Part shown: positions 36,993 to 46,839 of the stretch, piece after piece
Position numbering within the stretch: the stretch's first letter is position 1
Layout of the letters: every line of letters starts with the position of its first letter
Assembly (NCBI RefSeq): GCF_900143075.1
Contig: NZ_FRCY01000007.1
Span: 202,215 to 266,214, forward strand
DNA: 64,000 nucleotides
Source of the DNA: Cyclobacterium lianum
Lineage (GTDB): Bacteria > Bacteroidota > Bacteroidia > Cytophagales > Cyclobacteriaceae
Direction of reading: 5' to 3'
Program-made: the position numbers and the translations under genes
Notes under the pieces: generated by a model
Databases searched by the model: none
What the model saw: the letters and a program-made list of their open reading frames with translations, nothing else
Told to the model about the DNA's origin: nothing

Positions 36993-37379
36993 TATTTTCC
37001 TTATTATGTTCTTCCGCTCAGTCAATCTACAAATATGGCTAAAAAAAAGAGCGGATGGAGCAGCCACTCTAAGGGTTTTCGAATATATTCAGACAATTAC
37101 AGACAATTTTTATACCAAAGCTGGGCCACCTGACTTTTTAAAACCTGTCTGGCGGGCAATTTGGACCTGCGCCAGAGATACTTCCTGTACTGTGCCCACA
37201 CAAACTGCCGGTCCCCGCCGGAGCCTTTTCATTCCGGAAGCTAAAAAAAGCACCTAAAAATACCGGTATTCGCAGTGCGCCTGTAAAACCTCATTTTACG
37301 ACAAAATGCATAATAATAAGCTGTCAGCCTGTCAATCTGTCTGTATTTTACTAAATTTGCATTTTGAAAGAATCAGCAA
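36993..37379. other. Divergent intergenic region between tamB and miaB
   Basis: 387 bp that must carry promoters for tamB (minus) and for the miaB operon (plus). The octamer TAAATTTG at 37352-37359 matches TAnnTTTG and would start transcripts close to the miaB ATG at 37380. No open frame with family features, and no terminator. Confidence 0.4.
37352..37359 (+). promoter_or_regulatory. Putative -7 promoter box of the miaB operon
   Basis: TAAATTTG, full match to TAnnTTTG, 20 bp before the miaB ATG. No clear TTG element at the expected upstream distance, so this rests on the -7 match alone. Confidence 0.4.
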
Positions 37380-38840
37380 ATGGAAAACATCATCAAGGAT
37401 ATCGATATCATCAGTACAGCGGGGCAGGAAAATTGTGATTTTAAAACCACTGCGGATGAAAACACCGGGCAAATCAAAAAATTATATATTGAGAGTTACG
37501 GCTGTCAGATGAATTTTTCCGACAGTGAAATTGTGGCATCGATCATGAAGAAAAATGGTTTTGATACCACATCGGATTTCAACAATGCGGATGTTATTTT
37601 TCTGAACACCTGTTCTATCCGGGACAAAGCAGAACAAACGGTGCGTAAACGCCTGAGTCAGTTCAATCAGGTAAAAGCAGGAAATCCGGAATTGACCATT
37701 GGTGTGTTGGGCTGTATGGCCGAGCGTCTGAAAGACAAACTGCTGGAAGAAGAGAAGCTGGTTGATCTGGTGGTAGGTCCTGATGCCTACCGTGACCTGC
37801 CCAATCTGGTCGCGCAGGCAGATGAGGGAATGAAAGGGGTAAATACATTCTTGTCCCGTGAAGAGACCTATGCAGATATCTCGCCGGTCCGTCTAAACTC
37901 TAATGGGGTTTCTGCCTTCATTTCCATTATGAGAGGTTGTGACAACATGTGCTCTTTCTGTGTGGTGCCCTTTACCCGAGGCAGAGAAAGGAGCCGGGAT
38001 CCACATTCTATAGTTAAGGAGGCCCGGGATCTGTTCCAAAAAGGATACAGGGAGGTAACGCTTTTGGGGCAGAATGTGGACAGCTATAAATGGTCGCCCG
38101 AGGAAAATAACAAGGCAAGGCTGAATAAAAAAGGAGAAGCTGTCACCGAGGTAATTCATTTTGCGGATCTGCTGGCCATGGTAGCGGAAATCGACCCCCG
38201 TCTGAGGGTAAGGTTTTCTACCTCCCACCCGAAAGATATCACCGACGAGGTCTTATACACCATGAAGGCCCATGACAACATCTGCAAATACATCCACCTG
38301 CCGGTACAAAGCGGCAACTCCAGAATATTATCACTCATGAACCGCACATATGACCGGGAATGGTATCTGGAGCGGGTACAAAAAATCCGGGAAATTTTAG
38401 GTGAGGAATGTGGCATATCTTCGGATATGATTGCAGGCTTCTGTTCAGAAACTGAAGCCGAGCATCAGGATACCCTGAGCATTATGGATCTGGTTCAGTA
38501 TGATTTTTCATACATGTTTTACTATTCGGAGAGACCGGGCACGCTTGCAGCAAAAAAATATGCTGATGATATCCCTCTTTCCGTTAAAAAACGCAGGCTA
38601 CAGGAAATTATCGCCAGGCAGAACGAACTTTCCCTGCTACGTAACCGCATGGATATCGAGCAGGTGCAGGAGATATTGATAGAAGGGCAGTCCAAGCGAT
38701 CAGCAGATCAATTGAAGGGTAGAAACTCTGCCAATAAGGTGGTGATCGTTCCCGCCGGAAAGCTGGCAGCCGGTGACTACGCCAGGGTAAAGATCACCGA
38801 TTGTTCTTCCGCTACCCTCTTTGGGGAGCTTGTTAATTGA
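37380..38840 (+). CDS. miaB: tRNA-2-methylthio-N6-dimethylallyladenosine synthase
   Basis: 486 residues. N-terminal UPF0004 domain with the three cysteines of the auxiliary cluster ([34 protein letters not shown]), then the radical-SAM CxxxCxxC in [10 protein letters not shown] (Cys187, Cys191, Cys194), the motifs [11 protein letters not shown] and [12 protein letters not shown], and a C-terminal TRAM domain. It methylthiolates A37 of certain tRNAs. Start of a five-gene operon that ends with secG; the next ATG is 16 bp away. Confidence 0.96.
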   Translation: MENIIKDIDIISTAGQENCDFKTTADENTGQIKKLYIESYGCQMNFSDSEIVASIMKKNGFDTTSDFNNADVIFLNTCSIRDKAEQTVRKRLSQFNQVKAGNPELTIGVLGCMAERLKDKLLEEEKLVDLVVGPDAYRDLPNLVAQADEGMKGVNTFLSREETYADISPVRLNSNGVSAFISIMRGCDNMCSFCVVPFTRGRERSRDPHSIVKEARDLFQKGYREVTLLGQNVDSYKWSPEENNKARLNKKGEAVTEVIHFADLLAMVAEIDPRLRVRFSTSHPKDITDEVLYTMKAHDNICKYIHLPVQSGNSRILSLMNRTYDREWYLERVQKIREILGEECGISSDMIAGFCSETEAEHQDTLSIMDLVQYDFSYMFYYSERPGTLAAKKYADDIPLSVKKRRLQEIIARQNELSLLRNRMDIEQVQEILIEGQSKRSADQLKGRNSANKVVIVPAGKLAAGDYARVKITDCSSATLFGELVN

Positions 38841-38856
38841 TAGTTGAGTTACGTCT

Positions 38857-40164
38857 ATGATCCCCATTAGTGAATCAGAAATATTAAGTGTCAAGCAGCG
38901 GTTTGGCATTATCGGCAACAGTCCTCTGCTGAACCACGCCATACAGGTAGCCATGCAGGCTGCTCCGACGGAGATGACTGTGTTGATCACCGGAGAGAGC
39001 GGAAGCGGAAAGGAGTCTTTTTCTAAAATCATCCATGCCCTCAGCAAAAGAAAACACGGTAAATTTATCGCCATAAACTGCGGTGCGATCCCTGAAGGCA
39101 CCATAGATTCCGAACTTTTTGGTCATGAGAAAGGATCCTTTACCGGTGCACATGAGGCAAGGAAGGGTTATTTTGAGGTGACGGACGGAGGTTCTATCTT
39201 CCTGGACGAAATCGGAGAAATGCCATTGGGCACCCAGGCCAGGTTACTGCGGGTGCTTGAAAATGGTGAATTTATCAAAGTAGGTTCTTCGAAAGTACTG
39301 AAAACAGATGTACGGGTGATTGCTGCCACCAATGTAAATTTGCTGAAAGCCGTAGAGAAAGGGAAGTTCAGGGAAGACCTTTACTATCGTTTAAACACGG
39401 TACCCATATTTGTACCTCCGCTGCGGCAACGGGGCGACGACATGGTGCTGCTATTTCGCAAATTCACCACAGATTTTTCAGAAAAATACCAGGTAAAACC
39501 CGTGGTACTTACCGAGGACGCCAAGAATCTGCTGATGGATTTCCCCTTTCCGGGAAATATACGTCAGCTCAAAAATTTAGCGGAACAAATTTCGTTATTG
39601 GAGCAGGAAAGAGAAATCGAAGCTGCAACATTGGACCAATACCTGCCAAAGGAGGCCAGTAGCCTGCCCGCCTCTATTCCCGGTAAGAAAGGACAGCAGG
39701 AAAGTTTTACTGATTTTTCAGAAAGGGAAATCCTCTACAAGGTTCTTTTCGACATGAAAAAGGACATGAATGAATTGAAGAAGTTAATTCTGGAATCGTA
39801 TCATTCAGGAGGTCTTGACAGGAGTATCATGAAGAAGCACGAAAATCTCTTTGAAGATGTGGATGCTGACCGGCCTTATGAAGAAAGGCCTGCTCCCCCC
39901 AAAAATCTCCCGATGGTACTGGAGTCATTGACCGACAAGAAGGAATTGCCGGAAAAAAGTGAAACAAAAAAATACGAAGAGGATATCATTGAAGATATCA
40001 TTCACGAAGAGGATGACAGTTCATTATCTTTAGAAAAAAAGGAAAAAGAATTGATCGCCAGAGCGCTAAAAAAACACCAGAACAAACGCAAATATGCCGC
40101 ATTGGATTTGGGTATATCGGAACGAACCCTTTACCGGAAGATCAAGCAATATGATATCGACTAA
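38857..40164 (+). CDS. Sigma-54 interaction domain ATPase without receiver domain
   Basis: 435 residues that start almost directly with the AAA+ domain: Walker A GESGSGKE (46-53), sigma-54 contact loop GSFTGA (93-98, usually GAFTGA), Walker B GGSIFLDEIGEM (111 onwards), sensor and arginine finger region FREDLYYRLNTVPIFVPPLR. The C-terminus has a Fis-type helix-turn-helix (KYAALDLGISERTLYRKIKQ). A charged, low-complexity linker of about 80 residues lies between. No input domain, so control probably comes from expression or a partner. Overlaps the lptE start by 14 bp inside the conserved miaB-lptE-secG neighbourhood. Confidence 0.92.
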   Translation: MIPISESEILSVKQRFGIIGNSPLLNHAIQVAMQAAPTEMTVLITGESGSGKESFSKIIHALSKRKHGKFIAINCGAIPEGTIDSELFGHEKGSFTGAHEARKGYFEVTDGGSIFLDEIGEMPLGTQARLLRVLENGEFIKVGSSKVLKTDVRVIAATNVNLLKAVEKGKFREDLYYRLNTVPIFVPPLRQRGDDMVLLFRKFTTDFSEKYQVKPVVLTEDAKNLLMDFPFPGNIRQLKNLAEQISLLEQEREIEAATLDQYLPKEASSLPASIPGKKGQQESFTDFSEREILYKVLFDMKKDMNELKKLILESYHSGGLDRSIMKKHENLFEDVDADRPYEERPAPPKNLPMVLESLTDKKELPEKSETKKYEEDIIEDIIHEEDDSSLSLEKKEKELIARALKKHQNKRKYAALDLGISERTLYRKIKQYDID

Positions 40165-40687
40165 ATTTGCGGCTACCTGGGCATGTCTGGTTTTTTTGCT
40201 TACCGCAGGCTGCAAAATAGAGTACAGTTTTACGGGTACCACCATTGATTACAATGTGACACAGACATTTTCTGTGGCCAATTTTTTCAACGACTCCGGA
40301 GGAGGTCCTGCAAATATGGGTCAACTCTTTACAGAGGAGTTAAAAGACTATTTTCAGCGAAACACACAATTGGAACTGATACAAAACGGAGGAGATCTGC
40401 AACTTTCCGGGGCCATCACCAAATACACCATTACTCCGCAAGCCACCGTCTCAAACCCAAACAGCAACCAACCGGACCGTGCAGGTCAGATGCGCATCAC
40501 CATAGGCGTTGAGGTAGACTTCGTCAACCTCAACAATGAAGAGGAAAATTCCAAACGCCCATACTCCTTTTTCCAGGATTATGATCCCAGAACCACCTCT
40601 CTTTTGCAGGTAGAGACCGAACTGGTAGAAGTGATATTCGAAAACATCATACAAGATGTTTTTACCTCCACAGTGGCTAATTGGTAA
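40151..40687 (+). CDS. lptE: LPS-assembly lipoprotein LptE
   Basis: 178 residues from the ATG at 40151, which gives a lipoprotein signal peptide (lipobox LTAGC, Cys21); an ATG at 40094 would precede it with an unrelated stretch. The mature part begins KIEYSFTGTTIDYNVTQTF and has the LptE-type beta-alpha layout with GQLFTEELKDYFQRNTQLEL. With LptD it forms the outer-membrane LPS inserter. The start lies inside the end of the sigma-54 activator gene, so both are translated from one message. Confidence 0.85.
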   Translation: MISTKFAATWACLVFLLTAGCKIEYSFTGTTIDYNVTQTFSVANFFNDSGGGPANMGQLFTEELKDYFQRNTQLELIQNGGDLQLSGAITKYTITPQATVSNPNSNQPDRAGQMRITIGVEVDFVNLNNEEENSKRPYSFFQDYDPRTTSLLQVETELVEVIFENIIQDVFTSTVANW

Positions 40688-40722
40688 AAATTGAGTATCT
40701 TGATGGATATAATAAAATCTGA

Positions 40723-41598
40723 ATGGCTTTGAACTCCCAAGAATTGATATCCCTGCTCCTGAAGGCCGGGCAATTAGACAAGGAAGATTTTAAAAATTCC
40801 TTGAAGCTTCAGGAGGAATTCCCCTATTTTCTGATCCCAAAGGTGCTGGGAGCGAGATACGAGTGGAATCATTCAGGTTCTGCATCCAACACCCTTCTCC
40901 ACTGGGCCGCAGTACTCAGCCCGGACAGGAAAAGACTGAAAACATTGGTAACCGAAGAAATGATATCCCCGGATATTACCGGAAAAGACGATGATACTTC
41001 AGATGCAGCACAGAATGTAGCGGAAGAGACAATACCAGAAGAAAAGGAACAGGATATCAGCGAACAAATTGATCAAAGCTGGGATGCAGGAGAAAGAGAT
41101 GCCCCGGAAAATACAGATAAGCCGGAGAGATCTGTCAAGCCCAACAGAGATGAGATCCTGAGGCGCCTGGAAGAAAATCTCAATCGAATCAAAAAAAAGG
41201 ATTCCGGACAGGAACACCCGGGTGGACAAGAAAAAAAAAAGGAGGAAACCGGCCCCTCTACGGAAAATGACGGGGAAGATCTGGTATCGGGGATTGCCCG
41301 GAAGGAATCTCTCGCCCAGACCGATCAAAGAAAAAAGGAGCAACTGGATATGATCAACAATTTCCAGGAACGACCCATCCGGCTTTCCCCCGAACAAATG
41401 GATCAGGAGAATAATTTGCCCGATTTGTCCGAAAAAAGCACCGTTTTAAACGACAACATGCTGTCAGAATCCTTTGCCAGGTTGTTGGTCAAGCAAAACA
41501 AAAAACCTGAGGCCATAGAAATTTATAGAAAATTAATATTGAAGTTTCCGCAGAAAAAGACTTACTTTGCGGATCAGATTGAGCAGTTGAAAGCATAA
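40723..41598 (+). CDS. Hypothetical protein with acidic, repetitive middle and TPR-like end
   Basis: 291 residues. The first 80 residues are a compact hydrophobic domain (LISLLLKAGQLDKEDFKNSL, LLHWAAVLSP), the middle is a highly charged E/K/D-rich linker (about 90-230) and the last 45 residues form a TPR-like helix pair (LSESFARLLVKQNKKPEAIE). No family name recognised. It is placed between lptE and secG with gaps of 35 and 12 bp, a position where many Bacteroidota carry a similar gene. Cytoplasmic, no signal peptide. Confidence 0.7.
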   Translation: MALNSQELISLLLKAGQLDKEDFKNSLKLQEEFPYFLIPKVLGARYEWNHSGSASNTLLHWAAVLSPDRKRLKTLVTEEMISPDITGKDDDTSDAAQNVAEETIPEEKEQDISEQIDQSWDAGERDAPENTDKPERSVKPNRDEILRRLEENLNRIKKKDSGQEHPGGQEKKKEETGPSTENDGEDLVSGIARKESLAQTDQRKKEQLDMINNFQERPIRLSPEQMDQENNLPDLSEKSTVLNDNMLSESFARLLVKQNKKPEAIEIYRKLILKFPQKKTYFADQIEQLKA

Positions 41599-41610
41599 AT
41601 ATATAGTCGA

Positions 41611-41979
41611 ATGTTTGTAGTTCTTATCAGTGTCATTATTGTATTGGCCATTTTATTGATTTTAGTCATTCTGGGACAAAATTCAAAAGGAGGGGTTGGA
41701 GCCGCTTTTGGCGGGAGTGCCTCACAGATCATGGGCGTTACCAAGACAGGAAATATATTGGAAAAAGCCACCTGGGTATTGGCTATTGCCATATTGGTAC
41801 TTTCCCTGGGTTCATCGGCATTTCACCAAACCAGCAGTCCTTCGGGCTTTTCTTCTCCCAATGTAGAGAATGCGCAGCGTCAGATTTTGACACCTTCTTT
41901 TGATGAGGAATCGATTTTACCGGCAGAAGGGGGAGATGAAAACCCTGAATTGGAAAATTTACCCGATACCGTTGAGTAA
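41611..41979 (+). CDS. secG: Preprotein translocase subunit SecG
   Basis: 122 residues. Two transmembrane helices (about 3-22 and 53-71) flank the family motif QNSKGGVGAAFGG in the first loop, and TGNILEKATWVLA follows, as in SecG. An acidic C-terminal tail of about 40 residues is longer than in E. coli. Small accessory subunit of the SecYEG channel in the inner membrane. Last gene before a strong terminator. Confidence 0.93.
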   Translation: MFVVLISVIIVLAILLILVILGQNSKGGVGAAFGGSASQIMGVTKTGNILEKATWVLAIAILVLSLGSSAFHQTSSPSGFSSPNVENAQRQILTPSFDEESILPAEGGDENPELENLPDTVE

Positions 41980-41996
41980 AAGCATATTACAGCACG

Positions 41997-42031
41997 AAAA
42001 AGGCCTGATTTAATTTTAATCAGGCCTTTTT
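41997..42031 (+). terminator. Intrinsic terminator of the miaB-secG operon
   Basis: Perfect 14-bp stem AAAAAGGCCTGATT (41997-42010) / AATCAGGCCTTTTT (42018-42031) with a 7-base AT loop. The arm shares AAAAAGGCCTGA with the hairpin at 22044-22074. Confidence 0.92.
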
Positions 42032-42138
42032 CATTTTACGATATTTTTATTTTAACCCCCAAAACATTGAAGAAAAGCTACATTATGATTAATTTAACGT
42101 TTTAACAACCATAATAATATCCACCAAATTCAAAATTT

Positions 42139-43122
42139 ATGTTTGAAAATCATCTATCAATGGAAGATATCGGGGCAGACAATTGGCCAAATATCATCCT
42201 ATGGGCCGCTCCTGTCATGTTTATTCTCGTCTTTGTCGAGTGGGGTATCAGCTTGTATCAGAAAAAGGACACCTATGACAAGAAGGATTTTCTGGCCGCC
42301 ACGACGATAGGCCTGGTAAACGTAGGTATTAGTGCGCTGTTGAAAGTATTTACCTTTGGAGTAGCGTTATTTTGCTGGAATCTGGTACCCTGGAAGATTC
42401 CGGCTTCAGCATGGTCTTTTGTCGCCTGTTTCTTTGCCATAGACTTTGCCCGCTATTGGGCCCACCGTGTAGCACACGAACAACGATTCTGGTGGGCTAC
42501 ACACATTACCCATCACAATTCCTCCAAATACAATTTCTCAGTCTCCTTCAGGTTGGGATGGACACAGCACATCAAAATCATCTTTTTTGTTCCTGTGATG
42601 CTTATGGGCTTTGATCCTTTTGTGTTCTTTATCTGTCACCAGATTGCCGTATTGTACCAATTCTGGATCCATACCGAATACATTAAAAAACTGCCGCGTC
42701 CGATAGAGTTTTTCTTCACCACTCCTTCTCATCACCGCGTGCATCATGCCAGCGATGCCCATTATCTGGATAAAAATTATGGTTCTACATTTATCATTTG
42801 GGATCGGATCTTCGGTACATTTATGGCAGAAAAGGAAAGGCCTACCTATGGCATCACCAAACCCGTCACTTCCTATAACCCCATATACCTTAATTTCCAC
42901 GAATGGTCTGATATCGTCAAAGACCTTAGAAAAGCTAAAAACAGGAAAGAAGTTTTTCAGATCCTGTTTGGAAAACCGGGAGATGAGGTGATCAAAAACC
43001 GGGAACTCCGCGAAAGGGCCGAGAAAGAAGCATCAACATCCGATGTGGTGACCAACAATTCTCCGGCTCCCACTCCGGTATTGATGAGCAATGAAAACTC
43101 CCTGTTGAAAAAAGAGGATTAG
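42139..43122 (+). CDS. Sterol desaturase / fatty acid hydroxylase family protein
   Basis: 327 residues, an integral membrane di-iron enzyme. Histidine boxes HRVAHE, HITHHNS and, nearer the C-terminus, HHRVHHASD are all intact, between at least four hydrophobic segments. Members hydroxylate or desaturate lipids such as sphingolipid-type or ornithine lipids and carotenoids; the substrate is not evident. The last 60 residues after KNREVFQILFGKP-like text are charged and low in complexity, unlike the core. Stands alone between the secG terminator and a bidirectional terminator. Confidence 0.9.
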   Translation: MFENHLSMEDIGADNWPNIILWAAPVMFILVFVEWGISLYQKKDTYDKKDFLAATTIGLVNVGISALLKVFTFGVALFCWNLVPWKIPASAWSFVACFFAIDFARYWAHRVAHEQRFWWATHITHHNSSKYNFSVSFRLGWTQHIKIIFFVPVMLMGFDPFVFFICHQIAVLYQFWIHTEYIKKLPRPIEFFFTTPSHHRVHHASDAHYLDKNYGSTFIIWDRIFGTFMAEKERPTYGITKPVTSYNPIYLNFHEWSDIVKDLRKAKNRKEVFQILFGKPGDEVIKNRELRERAEKEASTSDVVTNNSPAPTPVLMSNENSLLKKED

Positions 43123-43150
43123 TATTGAATGCCGGAATCTCAGAGAAATT

Positions 43151-43190
43151 GCCATAAAAAAAGGAAGGTTACCCTTCCTTTTTTTATGGC
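43151..43190. terminator. Bidirectional terminator between convergent genes
   Basis: Perfect 18-bp stem, 43151-43168 against 43173-43190, loop TTAC, rich in A on one arm and T on the other so that it works on both strands. The stop codon of the minus-strand gene (43184-43186) is inside the hairpin. Confidence 0.92.
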
Positions 43191-43894
43191 TCTACATGCC
43201 GGAGCAACAGGCGCTTGCTGACGGGAACAAGACTTTCTTCCAAAGGCACATGTTGACTGGTTTCAATTTTCCAGGTCGAAGGGTTGGGGAGATCCCTGAA
43301 TTTTCTGATCAGGTCCATTTTAATTTTGTCATAGGTTTGTACGAGGCTCCGCCTGACGGCTGCCACGAATTTAAGCGCAATACCCCGAAACCTGTCCAGG
43401 CTGTTTTGGAACAAATTGATCTGATAACGGTAGATAAAAACCTCCCGGGAATGGGCATAAGCCAATAATGCATAGCCTTCTTTCTGGTAGAGGGGGCTAA
43501 GGCCTATTGGCTCAATGTCCAGGTGGCTTTCTATAAAATCATAGATGCTTTTACCTTCTTCTATCTGCTTCCTGATCCTGGGCAGCGAAAAGCTCACAAT
43601 GTCTCCCAACTCCTTCATGACATCGTCTTCTTCCATTTTATTTTTATAGGAAATTTTGAATTTTTCAAAATCAATTCCTTCGACGTTTTTGGGAAATGCT
43701 AGTTTTAACTGGTGTCGGTTTTTATCAAGGTGACTTAACTTTTCGTGATGAGCGATCAATTCCGATAATGGCGGATACAATTTCACGGCTTTAAATTTTT
43801 CCTCCACGCCCTTAAGATAGGCAAGCAATAGGTATTTCTTGTACTCAAAGTCGATCCAGCCTTCCGAAATCCAGTTTTCCGATAATTTTTCCAT
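43184..43894 (-). CDS. Hypothetical protein, 236 aa
   Basis: Not recognised. Soluble, mostly alpha-helical and rich in lysine and glutamate, with the segments ELIAHHEKLSHLDKN and SFSLPRIRKQIEEGKSIYDF. No signal peptide or membrane helix. It stands alone on the minus strand between the sterol-desaturase gene and groES, and its stop lies within the shared terminator. The length and coherent codon use support a real gene. No catalytic residues could be proposed. Confidence 0.65.
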   Translation of the reverse strand: MEKLSENWISEGWIDFEYKKYLLLAYLKGVEEKFKAVKLYPPLSELIAHHEKLSHLDKNRHQLKLAFPKNVEGIDFEKFKISYKNKMEEDDVMKELGDIVSFSLPRIRKQIEEGKSIYDFIESHLDIEPIGLSPLYQKEGYALLAYAHSREVFIYRYQINLFQNSLDRFRGIALKFVAAVRRSLVQTYDKIKMDLIRKFRDLPNPSTWKIETSQHVPLEESLVPVSKRLLLRHVEP

Positions 43895-44056
43895 AGGTCA
43901 AAGCTTTTAAAATAAAGACAGAAAATACGAAAATGTGGCATGGCATGCAATACCATTCAGCAAAATTGACAGAGTAAGAAAATCTGCCTGCCCGGCGGCC
44001 TGTCAGGTTGGAGTCAGAATCAGGACTTTCTGTCAGGAAAGCGATCTGCTGGTGAA

Positions 44057-44083
44057 TTGGCACAGAAAGTGTAAATAAGTTTT
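44057..44083 (+). promoter_or_regulatory. Possible promoter of groESL
   Basis: TTGGCAC at 44057-44063 followed by TAAGTTTT at 44076-44083, seven of eight bases of the Bacteroidota -7 box. The first element also resembles a sigma-54 -24 box, but the -12 part does not fit (GTGT in place of TTGC). No CIRCE inverted repeat is present in the 230 bp before groES, so HrcA control at this site is not supported. Confidence 0.35.
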
Positions 44084-44124
44084 CCGTATTACAGAAATCA
44101 AACTTTAAAAATAACTCAATTAAA

Positions 44125-44403
44125 ATGTCTAAAGTTAACATCCAACCCTTAGCAGACCGGGTTTTGGTAGAACCCGCTGCTGCAGAAGAAAAAACAGCTT
44201 CAGGACTTTATATCCCTGACACTGCCAAAGAAAAACCACAGAAAGGTACTGTAGTGGCTATAGGAAACGGTAAAAAAGACGAACCGCTTACGGTTAAAGT
44301 TGGCGACACTGTTTTGTATGGCAAGTACGCAGGTACCGAACTATCTGTGGAGGGCGCTGATTATCTGATCATGAGAGAGGCGGACATATTCGCTATCCTG
44401 TAA
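44125..44403 (+). CDS. groES: Co-chaperonin GroES
   Basis: 92 residues, the usual length. [20 protein letters not shown] and the mobile-loop region [15 protein letters not shown] contact GroEL, and [14 protein letters not shown] is conserved. Forms the heptameric lid of the folding chamber. groEL begins 48 bp later in the same direction. Confidence 0.98.
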   Translation: MSKVNIQPLADRVLVEPAAAEEKTASGLYIPDTAKEKPQKGTVVAIGNGKKDEPLTVKVGDTVLYGKYAGTELSVEGADYLIMREADIFAIL

Positions 44404-44448
44404 GTATCCTTTAATCAAGTTTAATTAATTCAAACGAAAAAACTTTAA

Positions 44449-46080
<1,632 letters not shown>

Positions 46081-46100
46081 TCCATTTCAAAAGAAAGATA

Positions 46101-46140
46101 AAAAAAGAGGGAAAGTTTTTAAAGCTTCTCCCTCTTTTTT
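46101..46140 (+). terminator. Intrinsic terminator of groESL
   Basis: Stem AAAAAAGAGGGA (46101-46112) / TCCCTCTTTTTT (46129-46140), 12 bp, 21 bp after the groEL stop. Confidence 0.88.
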
Positions 46141-46305
46141 ATTTTTAGCCTCCATCATATACAAGTATTTTGATCAAGTATAGCTTGATTTCGCTTACAG
46201 TGATTATTGCAAAAAATGGGGAGAATATTTTAATACTGGAATTATAGTGTTAAATTTCTGGAAATAGTGTGTGATAGGAGAGATAAGATATTATTTAAAA
46301 AGTCA

Positions 46306-46680
46306 ATGTACCCTTTCGATTTAATTGTTTTAATTGATGATGACCCTATTAATAATTTAATCAATAAACGGTTGATCAACAAGTTAAATTTAACCCCAAA
46401 AACCATTGAATTTTTAGAAGCAGAGCAGGCCCTCGAATATTTAAAGAACCCCGATCTGGAGAAAAAAGTATTGATCCTGGTCGATATCAATATGCCCGTC
46501 ATGAATGGCTGGGATTTTTTAAGTCAGTACGTGGAGCTTGAAAACCAGCGAAACGACAGGATCATCATGCTTTCCAGCTCCATTGACTTCCAGGACCGGC
46601 AGAAATCCAAAGAGTTTCCGTTTGTAAGTGGGTTTATCGAAAAACCACTTACCCACGAAAAGCTCGAAACGTTTATTTGA
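46306..46680 (+). CDS. Single-domain response regulator (CheY-like)
   Basis: 124 residues from the ATG at 46306; a GTG at 46267 would add 13 residues of no receiver character. The acidic pocket IDDDPINN, the phospho-accepting aspartate in LVDINMPVMNGWDF, the serine in MLSSSID and the lysine in EKPL are all present. No output domain, so it signals by binding a partner, as in phosphorelays. No histidine kinase is adjacent; the hybrid kinase at 15747-19700 is far away and a link is not implied. Confidence 0.9.
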   Translation: MYPFDLIVLIDDDPINNLINKRLINKLNLTPKTIEFLEAEQALEYLKNPDLEKKVLILVDINMPVMNGWDFLSQYVELENQRNDRIIMLSSSIDFQDRQKSKEFPFVSGFIEKPLTHEKLETFI

Positions 46681-46839
46681 TCAATTTTTTCAACCAAATA
46701 AAGCCTGGTGCAGGCCATTAAGAACTGAAAGCCTCCTCAAACTATATTAGCGAATATACAGGTATCCTACCCTACCCGGATACAGTTTGAAATACCGAAT
46801 TCCCGCGCATTGGCCCTTATACTGATGGACAGAAAGCGG

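Noticed and set aside
44057..44072. Sigma-54 promoter before groES
   Set aside because: The -24-like TGGCAC is present but the -12 element TTGC is not at the correct spacing (GTGT there).
43895..44124. CIRCE operator before groES
   Set aside because: No TTAGCACTC / GAGTGCTAA pair in this stretch.
46762..46783. Inverted repeat GTATCC / GGATAC downstream of the GH42-like gene as a terminator
   Set aside because: Six base pairs with a ten-base loop and no T-run on either strand; not strong enough to report as a terminator.
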